Source: JALYQB01 sp035640155 (lineage in GTDB: Bacteria; Actinomycetota; Actinomycetes; Mycobacteriales; Pseudonocardiaceae). From it: a stretch of DNA of 11,610 nucleotides. The notes beneath the pieces were generated by a model. It was given only the letters and a program-made list of their open reading frames with translations, was not told the origin of the DNA and made no database searches. The translations under genes and the position numbers were made by a program. The stretch spans positions 1 through 11,610 of the forward strand of contig DASQWR010000017.1 of NCBI GenBank assembly GCA_035640155.1, given 5' to 3'. Below are positions 1 through 5,472 of the stretch, one piece after another (positions within the stretch are counted from its first letter, which is position 1; each line of letters begins with the position of its first letter).

Positions 1-63
1 GGCAGAGTCGGTGGTGTCCTCGGCAGAGTCGGTGGTGTCCTCGGCAGAGTCGGTGGTGTCCCC
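1..63 (-). repeat. Three tandem 21-bp units encoding EDTTDSA
   Basis: The first 63 bases are three head-to-tail copies of a 21-bp unit (plus strand GGCAGAGTCGGTGGTGTCCT plus C). The third copy differs by one base near its inner end. The unit length is a multiple of three, so each copy adds seven residues to the acidic tail of the minus-strand membrane protein. Identity at the nucleotide level points to recent duplication by slippage. The array may continue beyond the left edge. Confidence 0.9.
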
Positions 64-1467
64 GCTGACATCGGTGATCGAGATGTCGATGACGCCGGCG
101 ACGTTCACGTCGATGGACCCCCCGACCTCCACGTCGAGCGCGCCGTCCGGCCCCGTGTCCGGCGTGGCCACCGGATCACTCGCGACGCCATCCACGCCCG
201 GCACAGCGGGTTCTGTCTGCTGCGGCACGGACATGTCCGGGTCGTCGTCGGGGTCGCCGTCGGGGGCGTCGTCGATCTGCGGCTGATCGGCCTCCGGTTC
301 CCTGGCCACCACGACCGCCGAGGCACTGTCAGCGGACTCGGCGGGTTCGGCGGGAGCAGGCGGCTCCTCGGTCATGGCGATCACCGACTCCGCGAGGGGC
401 TTCACGTCCGGCGGTTCCCGCAGCGGGTCCACGACAGCCGCGTCCATCCTCGCGGTCCACCCCGCCAGCTGCTCGCGCTGAGCGTCCCGCTGGCGAAGGA
501 GCATGTCCCGCTGCTTGTCCAGCTGTTCACCAGCGGCGGTCTGTCCACCGAGCTGCAGCGCGCGCGACACATTGGCCAGCTGCGCCTCGGTGTCCTCCAG
601 GGAGGCAGTGGCCTGCTGCAACGCCCGCCACGCGGCGAGATCAGCCTCCAGGACGGCGCGCTGCTGCTCCAGACGCGCCCGGCTGTCCACCAGCTCGCGC
701 ACCGGTGCAGGCATCTCCTCCGCGCGGCGCTCGGCGGGCAGCGCAGCCCAGGCCTGCTCGGCCTCGGCGAGGACGTCGAGCTGCTGGTGAACCGACGCGA
801 GGACAACCCGTGCCTCAGTGGCCCACTGGGTGCCACCAACCGGTAACGACGGCACCTCCGGCTGTACCGGTGCGAGTGCGGGTGCCGGTGCGGGTGGGGC
901 CGGTATAGCGGCTGGAAGCGGTCCCTGCTTCGCGGTGTTGGCGACCACCAACCCCCCACCCAGAGCGGTCACCGGAACGAGCAGGCCAAGCGCGGCGGCG
1001 GTGACCCGCCGCCGCCGCACGGAGCTGACACCGCGGCCGCGCCGATCGTCCCGCGGGGCCACCTGATCATCCTCGACGAAGTCCAACGGCAACCACGGCT
1101 CGGCGAGGGACGCTGCGTTCGCGTTCGGCGTCGCTCGCGGCTCGACTATCGAGGGCAACGGGCGCAGCCACTCCTCACCGGGAACACCGCGTGCCTCGAA
1201 ACCCCCCTCGCGGCGGATGAGCGCGCACACCGTCCTGGCCGACGACCCGAAACGCCGCTGGCTCCGCAGCTCGTAGGTGTCGGCCAGCAACCCGTCATGG
1301 CGAACCGGGACGGCAGCGAGGAACTGCTGACGCCAGCTGGCGTCGTTGGGTATCGACCAGTGCAAGCCGCGATACCCGACCTCGGCCGCGAACCTCACCA
1401 TCACCCAGGCGGCGTGCTGCTCGGCCGCGGTCAACTCCACCGCCCGTGGTGCACCAGAATCAGGCAT
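1..1467 (-). CDS. Membrane-anchored coiled-coil protein of unknown function (3' end beyond window)
   Basis: An uninterrupted reading frame of 489 codons runs from an ATG at 1467 to the left edge with no stop, so the C-terminus is missing. Layout: a soluble N-terminal region (about 1-120, rich in Trp and Arg), a basic stop-transfer-like run RRRR at 151-154, one hydrophobic segment at about 155-177, a Pro/Ala linker at about 180-205, a heptad-like Gln/Glu/Leu/Ala coiled coil at about 215-345, then an acidic Asp/Glu/Pro tail ending in three EDTTDSA-type repeats. The N-terminus is probably cytoplasmic and the coil and acidic tail outside. AGGAG at 1480-1476 lies 8 nt before the ATG at 1467 but only 2 nt before another in-frame ATG at 1473, so 1467 is preferred. 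One TTA codon occurs at residue 208. I do not recognise a family. Coding character, membrane segment and repeats make the gene convincing; function is unknown. Confidence 0.8.
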   Translation of the reverse strand, partial: MPDSGAPRAVELTAAEQHAAWVMVRFAAEVGYRGLHWSIPNDASWRQQFLAAVPVRHDGLLADTYELRSQRRFGSSARTVCALIRREGGFEARGVPGEEWLRPLPSIVEPRATPNANAASLAEPWLPLDFVEDDQVAPRDDRRGRGVSSVRRRRVTAAALGLLVPVTALGGGLVVANTAKQGPLPAAIPAPPAPAPALAPVQPEVPSLPVGGTQWATEARVVLASVHQQLDVLAEAEQAWAALPAERRAEEMPAPVRELVDSRARLEQQRAVLEADLAAWRALQQATASLEDTEAQLANVSRALQLGGQTAAGEQLDKQRDMLLRQRDAQREQLAGWTARMDAAVVDPLREPPDVKPLAESVIAMTEEPPAPAEPAESADSASAVVVAREPEADQPQIDDAPDGDPDDDPDMSVPQQTEPAVPGVDGVASDPVATPDTGPDGALDVEVGGSIDVNVAGVIDISITDVSGDTTDSAEDTTDSAEDTTDSA

Positions 1468-1490
1468 GATCATCGCTCCTAGCAGGGGTG

Positions 1491-1554
1491 GCGACCTACG
1501 GTCCCGGGATGTACCGCGCCGCGACCTACTGTCGTGGCAGCGCCGCCTACTGTC
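1491..1554 (-). promoter_or_regulatory. Three 13-bp direct repeats upstream of the membrane-protein gene
   Basis: Read on the minus strand the boxes are GACAGTAGGCGGC (1554-1542), GACAGTAGGTCGC (1533-1521) and GACCGTAGGTCGC (1503-1491). The consensus is GACMGTAGGYSGC. Centre spacings are 21 and 30 bp, close to two and three helical turns, as expected for a regulator bound on one face of the DNA. They end 24 bp before the start codon at 1467, so they could be an operator or activator site for that gene. The cognate protein is not visible. Chance repetition in GC-rich DNA is possible but three matches within 64 bp are unlikely. Confidence 0.5.
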
Positions 1555-1584
1555 AACGCCCGCAGACCGCGCCAGGAGCGGGCC

Positions 1585-1850
1585 CCGCAGTGGCCGAAGC
1601 CGAGCGGCTCACCGGCTGGACGACCTGCGCGGCGACCGCGGCCGGATGGACGTCCTTGATCCGGACGGTGCCATGATCGGCGAGACACCGGCGCCGATCG
1701 CCGTGGTCTCCGACAACGGCCCGTGCTTTCGCGCCGCCACCTACCAGACCGCATTCACCAGCGAAGACCCACTACTGCGGCACGTGCGCACCCGCGTGAA
1801 GAGTCCGCAGACCAACGGGGTCCGCGGCTGCATCCGAAGGCTCATGGAGG
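1585..1850 (+). pseudogene. Decayed IS3/IS481-like transposase fragment (integrase core)
   Basis: A remnant of a DDE transposase. In one frame, VAEAERLTG (about 1591-1617) matches the segment before the second catalytic Asp. The frame then shifts, and the next one carries LDPDGAMIGETPAPIAVVSD, then NGP, then HVRTRVKSPQTNGV, the hallmark rve-core motifs of IS3/IS481-type transposases (the Asp of SDNG is the second catalytic residue). After NGV the expected catalytic Glu segment (V/I-E-R-F) is replaced by RGCIRR, so the third acidic residue is absent. The N-terminal helix-turn-helix region, the first Asp and the inverted-repeat ends are not recognisable. It is inactive. It sits between the repeat boxes and the rox promoter, marking past insertion near the resistance gene. 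Confidence 0.75.
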
Positions 1851-1978
1851 TCTCCTCTGGGCCCGCCGACGTCGCCGCGCGTGGCGCGACACTGCTTCGA
1901 AAGGAGCTTGTCTGTCCACACGGACGACAAAGGAGAAGAGCACCCACTCCCTGCCACCCTCAACATATAGCGCACCGG

Positions 1979-1997
1979 GGGCCTTGCGGCAAGACCC
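1979..1997 (+). promoter_or_regulatory. Rifamycin-associated element (RAE), 19-bp inverted repeat
   Basis: GGGCCTTGCGGCAAGACCC is a 9-1-9 imperfect palindrome: the left arm GGGCCTTGC matches the complement of the right arm, GGGTCTTGC, at 8 of 9 bases. It closely resembles the rifamycin-associated element known upstream of rifamycin-inactivating genes in actinobacteria and some Firmicutes, where it is needed for rifamycin-induced transcription. Its position 138 bp before rox fits that role. The TTGCGG inside it could act as a -35 (with CAGAAT at 2009-2014 as a weak -10, 19-bp spacer), but that is tentative. Confidence 0.85.
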
Positions 1998-2135
1998 GGG
2001 TCATGCCGCAGAATCTCCGGCCGAAGCCAGAACCTGCGGAAATCAGGGATTCGCGGCATACGTGTGCTCGCGGGCGTGCGCCGCCGGACCGCGCGGAGCA
2101 GCTGGCCGGAATGCAACCTCGGTGAATGGGCGGTC

Positions 2136-3563
2136 ATGTTTGACGTGATCATTGCCGGCGGCGGACCGACCGGGGTGATGCTGGCCGCGGAGTTGCGGCT
2201 GCACGGCGTGCACGTGGTCGTGCTGGAGAGGGACGCGGAGCCGACCGAGGTTGTCCGCGCGCTTGGCCTGCACGTGCGCAGCATCGAAATGATGGACCAG
2301 CGCGGCCTGCTGGAGCGCTTCCTCGCGCTGGGCAAGCAGTACGAGGTCGGTGGTTTCTTCGCCGGCATCAGCAAGCCGTGGCCTGACCGGATGGACACCG
2401 CACACGGGTACGTCCTCGGCATCCCGCAAACCGTCACCGACCGGCTGCTGGCCGAGCACGCCACCGAGCTCGGCACCGAGATCCGGCGCGGTAGTGAACT
2501 GGTCGGGCTGAGCCAGGACGAGGACGGGGTGATCGCCGAGCTGGCCGACGGCACGCAGCTGTGCTCGCGCTACCTCGTCGGCTGTGACGGCGGCCGCAGC
2601 ACGGTGCGCAAGCTGCTCGGCGTCGGCTTCCCCGGCGAGCCCACCAGGGTCGACACGCTGCTGGGCGAAGTGGAGCTGACCGCGCCGCCGGAGGAACTGG
2701 CCGCCGTGAATGCCGAAGTCCGCAAGACCCAGCTGCGGTTCGGCGCCATGCCCCTCGGGGACGGGGCGTACCGCGTCGTCGCGCCCGCCGCCGGGGTGGC
2801 CGAGGACCGCACGGTCCCGCCGACCCTGGACGAGCTGAAGCAGCAGCTGCGGGCGACCGCAGGCACGGACTTCGGTGTGCACTCACCGCGCTGGCTCTCC
2901 CGCTTCGGCGACGCCACCCGGCTGGCCGAGCGTTACCGAGCCGGCCGGGTGCTGCTGGCCGGCGACGCGGCGCACATCCACCCGCCGACCGGCGGGCAGG
3001 GGCTCAACCTCGGCATCCAGGACGCGTTCAACCTCGGCTGGAAACTGGCCGCCGAGATCAACGGCTGGGCACTGCAGGGGCTGCTGGACAGCTACCACAC
3101 CGAACAGCACCCCGTGGCCGCCGACGTGCTCGACAACACCCGCGCGCAGATGGAGCTGTTGTCCCTCGAGCCGGGCCCCCGGTCGGTGCGCCGGCTGGTG
3201 TCGGAACTGATGGACTTCGAGGAGGTGAACCGGTACCTGATCGAGAAGATCACCGCGATTGGGGTCCGCTACGACTTCGGCGAGGGGCATGAACTGCTCG
3301 GTCGGCGGCTGCGGGACGTGGGGCTGAAGCGGGGGCGCCTCTACGAGCGGATGCACGGCGGCCGCGGACTGCTGCTCGACCAGACCGGCCGGCTTTCAGT
3401 GGCGGGTTGGGCGGATCGGGTCGACCACGTCGTCGACGTCAGCGAGGAACTGGACGTGCCCGCCGTGCTGCTGCGGCCGGACGGCCACGTGGCGTGGGTC
3501 GGTGACGATCAGCAGGATCTGCTCAACCAGTTGCCTCGGTGGTTCGGCGCCGCCGTCGGCTGA
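2136..3563 (+). CDS. rox: Rifampicin monooxygenase Rox (FAD-dependent aromatic hydroxylase)
   Basis: A 475-residue group A flavoprotein monooxygenase. It has the FAD dinucleotide-binding motif GGGPTG at 8-13, the DG motif CDGGRSTVRK at 150-159 and the second FAD motif GDAAHIHPPTGGQGLN at 276-291, then a C-terminal thioredoxin-like domain typical of the PheA/TfdB group. The whole sequence reads like Rox/RIFMO proteins: GLHVRSIEMMDQRGLLERF near 44-62 and FFAGISKPWPDR at 74-85. Rox uses NADPH, FAD and O2 to hydroxylate the rifamycin naphthyl ring, leading to ring opening and loss of activity; the enzyme is cytosolic. The ATG at 2136 is chosen because family members start M-x-DVIIAGGGPTG; in-frame codons back to 2064 are not conserved. 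No strong Shine-Dalgarno is visible. The RAE upstream supports the rifamycin assignment over other aromatic hydroxylases. It appears monocistronic with a terminator behind it. Confidence 0.9.
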   Translation: MFDVIIAGGGPTGVMLAAELRLHGVHVVVLERDAEPTEVVRALGLHVRSIEMMDQRGLLERFLALGKQYEVGGFFAGISKPWPDRMDTAHGYVLGIPQTVTDRLLAEHATELGTEIRRGSELVGLSQDEDGVIAELADGTQLCSRYLVGCDGGRSTVRKLLGVGFPGEPTRVDTLLGEVELTAPPEELAAVNAEVRKTQLRFGAMPLGDGAYRVVAPAAGVAEDRTVPPTLDELKQQLRATAGTDFGVHSPRWLSRFGDATRLAERYRAGRVLLAGDAAHIHPPTGGQGLNLGIQDAFNLGWKLAAEINGWALQGLLDSYHTEQHPVAADVLDNTRAQMELLSLEPGPRSVRRLVSELMDFEEVNRYLIEKITAIGVRYDFGEGHELLGRRLRDVGLKRGRLYERMHGGRGLLLDQTGRLSVAGWADRVDHVVDVSEELDVPAVLLRPDGHVAWVGDDQQDLLNQLPRWFGAAVG

Positions 3564-3595
3564 GATCGCAGGTGTGGCTGGAAGGGGTGTGACGC

Positions 3596-3619
3596 GGCCG
3601 GTGAGGTATCGCACCGGCC
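3596..3619 (+). terminator. Hairpin terminator after rox
   Basis: GGCCGGTG at 3596-3603 and CACCGGCC at 3612-3619 form a perfect 8-bp stem with an 8-nt loop, 32 nt after the rox stop codon. There is no U-tract, which is common for actinobacterial terminators. Confidence 0.6.
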
Positions 3620-3910
3620 CAGTCCCCGGACCCTGGCGGGGGGCAAGGACCGCGTCGTGCCATCGCGGCGCGACGCCGCAAGCACCCTTTGCCCGCCGTC
3701 GCCGCGGCGTGGATGCTGATCGCCCGAGAGAACGAGCGGCCCACTTTGACCGCCAGGCCTGGGGCCATTGCCCGGTCTCTCCCTCACCGGGCCATAGCTG
3801 GTGGGACTCGCCCACCCCCTGGCGTTGCGGGGCTCAGGGACGCGGCGTCGCTCCTCACCGTGCCGAGTCGGTCAGGGCGGCGAGCTCAGAGCAGCGCCGC
3901 GCGAGCTAAG
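3620..3910. other. Gene-free stretch with two adjacent hairpins
   Basis: I see no convincing gene here: open frames on both strands are low-complexity Arg/Pro/Gly translations. It holds two consecutive inverted repeats. At 3767-3795, ATTGCCCGGT pairs with ACCGGGCCAT (9 of 10) around a 9-nt loop; at 3800-3816, GGTGGG pairs with CCCACC around 5 nt. They could be terminators, a structured RNA or remains of a mobile-element end. Confidence 0.4.
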
Positions 3911-4080
3911 TTAGTCGATGTTTCCCTGGAACCAGAGAACGATGTCGCTTAGCTGAAGAGCACCAGAATCGCTGACCTCGAACTCAAGTGTATTGGTGCC
4001 GGTTTTGACGCCGCGGACGACCTCCTGGATCACTCTGCGCGACCACTCTGTCTGCGTGTTGAGCGTCGAGACGACCACGC
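3911..4080 (-). pseudogene. C-terminal fragment of an unidentified beta-rich protein
   Basis: On the minus strand the last ~55 codons before a TAA at 3911-3913 read like real protein: STLNTQTEWSRRVIQEVVRG followed by VKTGTNTLEFEVSDSGALQL and SDIVLWFQGNID. Alternating polar/hydrophobic residues and a T-G-T-N-T-L-E-F turn resemble the end of a beta-sandwich binding domain. Base composition is lower in GC than nearby DNA. Upstream of about 4080 the same frame becomes the low-complexity antisense of the neighbouring DUF2703-type gene, so the rest of the gene is missing. Most likely this is a gene tail left by a deletion or insertion. The family is not identified, and the exact junction is uncertain because it overlaps the start of the neighbour. 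Confidence 0.4.
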
Positions 4081-4694
4081 CCGCGGAGGACCCGCAGTCC
4101 ACGGAGAAGCTGCGCATCGACTTCCTGTTCCTCGATCTCACGACCTGCACCCGTTGCCGCGGGACCGACCGCAACCTCGACGCGGCGCTCACCGTGGTGC
4201 GCGACCTGCTACAGGCCGTTGGAGCCGAGGTTGAGGTCAACAAGGTGCACGTGAGATCCCAAGAGCAGGCGCGTGCGCTGCGCTTCGTGAGCTCTCCCAC
4301 CATCCGCGTTAACGGAGAGGACATCGCGCTCGAGCTGAAGGAGAGCTCCTGCGGTTCGGAGGCGTGCACCGACGGCTGCGGCGATCAGATCGCCTGCCGC
4401 GTCTGCGTGCACCAGGACCACGAATACCCCGAGCCGCCGGTAGCGATGATCGTGGATGCGATCCTGCGCCACCTCTACGGCACAGCGGCGGCACCGACGG
4501 CGTCGAAACCGCAACGGTACGAGCTGCCCGAGAACCTGCGACGCTTCTTCGCCGGCAAGGCCCAGCCGCCCGAGACGGTTGAGTCCATTGAGACCGGGTG
4601 CTGCCCGGTCTGCGAGCAGCAGAGCTGCTGCGACGCCTCGACCAAGCAGGACTGTTGCCGCAGTTCCACCGAGCAGAGCTGCGACTGCCGGTGA
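4056..4694 (+). CDS. DUF2703-type thioredoxin-like protein with cysteine-rich tail
   Basis: A 212-residue protein if started at GTG 4056 (TTG 4059 is equally possible; an ATG at 3993 adds 21 residues with no family character). The core IDFLFLDLTTCTRCRGTD at 21-38 carries a CxxC (C31, C34) in a thioredoxin-like setting. It continues with FVSSPTIRVNG and ELKESSCGSEACTDGCGD and ends near ILRHLYG. This matches what I know as DUF2703, found in many prokaryotes and often near metal or metalloid genes; its function is not established. After the core comes an extension of about 70 residues ending in a tail with nine Cys in about 33 residues, which suggests metal binding or redox work (inference). The stop overlaps the GTG of the next gene (GTGA), so the two are translationally coupled. 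No clear Shine-Dalgarno is visible. Confidence 0.75.
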   Translation: MLSVETTTPAEDPQSTEKLRIDFLFLDLTTCTRCRGTDRNLDAALTVVRDLLQAVGAEVEVNKVHVRSQEQARALRFVSSPTIRVNGEDIALELKESSCGSEACTDGCGDQIACRVCVHQDHEYPEPPVAMIVDAILRHLYGTAAAPTASKPQRYELPENLRRFFAGKAQPPETVESIETGCCPVCEQQSCCDASTKQDCCRSSTEQSCDCR

Positions 4695-4924
4695 ACGCGC
4701 AGCGGCCCGACCGCGTCGACGTGGAGGCGATCTGGCGGGACCTGCACCGACCGCTGCTGGGCTTCATCACCCGCCGCGTTCCCGACCGTGACAGCGCCGA
4801 AGACATCCTCCAGGAGGTCATGCTGCGCATCCACCACCACACCGGTGAGCTCACGCGCGCGCCGACGGTGAGCGGGTGGACATGCACGTCGGCGACCCGG
4901 CCCGTTCTGCCCAAGACGGGTTGA
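4691..4924 (+). pseudogene. Truncated ECF-type sigma factor (region 2 only)
   Basis: Starts at a GTG overlapping the upstream TGA (GTGA). The 77-residue product contains AIWRDLHRPLLGFITRRVPD and DSAEDILQEVMLRIHHHTGE, a good sigma-70 region 2.1-2.2 of the SigZ/ECF kind (the D-AEDILQEV core polymerase-binding helix). After SGW the sequence stops resembling region 2.3-2.4 (expected W-x-Y-x-I-A-R-N-A). It runs into a short unrelated tail and a TGA, and no region 4 is visible in any frame downstream. It therefore cannot recognise a -35 element. It could be dead or, less likely, a small polymerase-binding decoy. Sigma factor genes next to DUF2703-type genes are, as far as I recall, a recurrent pair, which fits the overlap here. 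Confidence 0.7.
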
Positions 4925-4984
4925 CAGCGTGCGCAATAGGTGCTAGGAAGCCTTGCCGGCGCCAGCCGGGACAGGAGTGGACCA

Positions 4985-5224
4985 ATGGATCAGCCAAGTA
5001 GGAAGCTCTCGGAAGATCAACGAGAGTATTTGAAACCCGCAGTAGAGAAGGTTGCTGAAGGCTTTACTGAATTACGGGAGAAGTTATTTGAGCTGGGTTG
5101 GGATGAAGGTGATTTTAGTTGTACGAGGTGCGATTGCCAGTTTTTTGAAGCCCCGTCTCAACCGGGTCGTACCTGTGCGCGTTCAACATGCGGGCATAGA
5201 TTCACCTTACACAGGGTGTTGTGA
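4985..5224 (+). CDS. Small CxxC zinc-ribbon-like protein, AT-rich, three TTA codons
   Basis: A 79-residue protein beginning MDQPSRKLSEDQREYL. AGGAG at 4973-4977 sits 7 nt before the ATG, which fixes this start over the longer frame from 4940. The N-terminal half is a charged amphipathic helix (about 8-39). The C-terminal half has SCTRCDCQFF (Cys at 46, 49, 51) and CARSTCGHRF (Cys at 64 and 69, His at 71), a plausible zinc knuckle or ribbon. Codon use is strikingly unlike its neighbours: many A/T-ending codons and three TTA leucines (residues 30, 34, 74), in a genome where TTA is rare. This suggests recent acquisition and/or control by supply of the UUA-reading tRNA. I do not recognise a family; DNA binding or a phage/plasmid accessory role is only a guess. 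Confidence 0.7.
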   Translation: MDQPSRKLSEDQREYLKPAVEKVAEGFTELREKLFELGWDEGDFSCTRCDCQFFEAPSQPGRTCARSTCGHRFTLHRVL

Positions 5225-5399
5225 TCGTTTCATACCGACTATCCTCTCAGGTGGCCCAGCAGACTGAGGCTAGCCTGGGGGCGGGGGCAGCGCCAGGTCA
5301 ACGACAAGGCTTTTAGGACACCGCCGGGTCATCAACAGCACCAGGTAATGGTGTGCGTTGTGCGCAGGTCAGAGGTGTGATTCGGCTGCGCAGCGGGCG

Positions 5400-5472
5400 T
5401 GCCCCCGGTGGGGGTCGAACCCACACTGGGGCCCTTTTAAGGGGCCTGCCTCTGCCGTTGGGCTACGGGGGC
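5400..5472 (-). tRNA. Class I tRNA with anticodon UAA (reads UUA), unusual
   Basis: Read from 5472 down to 5400 the 73 nt fold perfectly. The 7-bp acceptor is GCCCCCG/CGGGGGC with discriminator A, U8 and A9 are present, and the 3-bp D stem is GCC/GGC with GG in the D loop. The 5-bp anticodon stem is GGCCC/GGGCC with loop CUUAAAA, the variable loop has 5 nt, and the 5-bp T stem is GUGGG/CCCAC with loop UUCGACC. CCA is not encoded (A73 is followed by CGC). Loop register is fixed by the stem, giving anticodon UAA, codon UUA. Bacterial tRNA-Leu normally has a long variable arm (class II, like bldA of Streptomyces); this molecule does not. It may be a divergent tRNA charged with leucine or another amino acid, or a specialised or decaying tRNA. 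The gene overlaps the last 36 nt of the NADH dehydrogenase frame. Confidence 0.85.

Noticed and set aside
1..63. CRISPR-like repeats
   Set aside because: The 21-bp copies are contiguous without spacers and are in frame with the coding sequence, so they are a protein-level tandem repeat.
1346..2125. 259-codon plus frame as an intact gene
   Set aside because: Only about 1621-1842 resembles a protein (transposase core). The start overlaps the minus-strand membrane-protein gene and the end is the rox leader.
2064..2135. Longer N-terminus for rox from GTG 2064
   Set aside because: The extra 24 residues are Arg-rich and not part of the family; the FAD motif begins directly after ATG 2136.
3911..4369. 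Full 152-codon minus-strand gene
   Set aside because: Upstream of about 4080 it is the Ser/Arg/Thr-rich antisense of the DUF2703-type gene; only the C-terminal part looks real.
5225..5399. Terminator or small gene between the TTA-rich gene and the tRNA
   Set aside because: Only short imperfect inverted repeats (such as CCTGG/CCAGG around 5273-5300) and no coding frame; too weak to call.
5400..5472. Ochre suppressor tRNA
   Set aside because: A suppressor of UAA stops would need anticodon UUA; this one is UAA and reads UUA.
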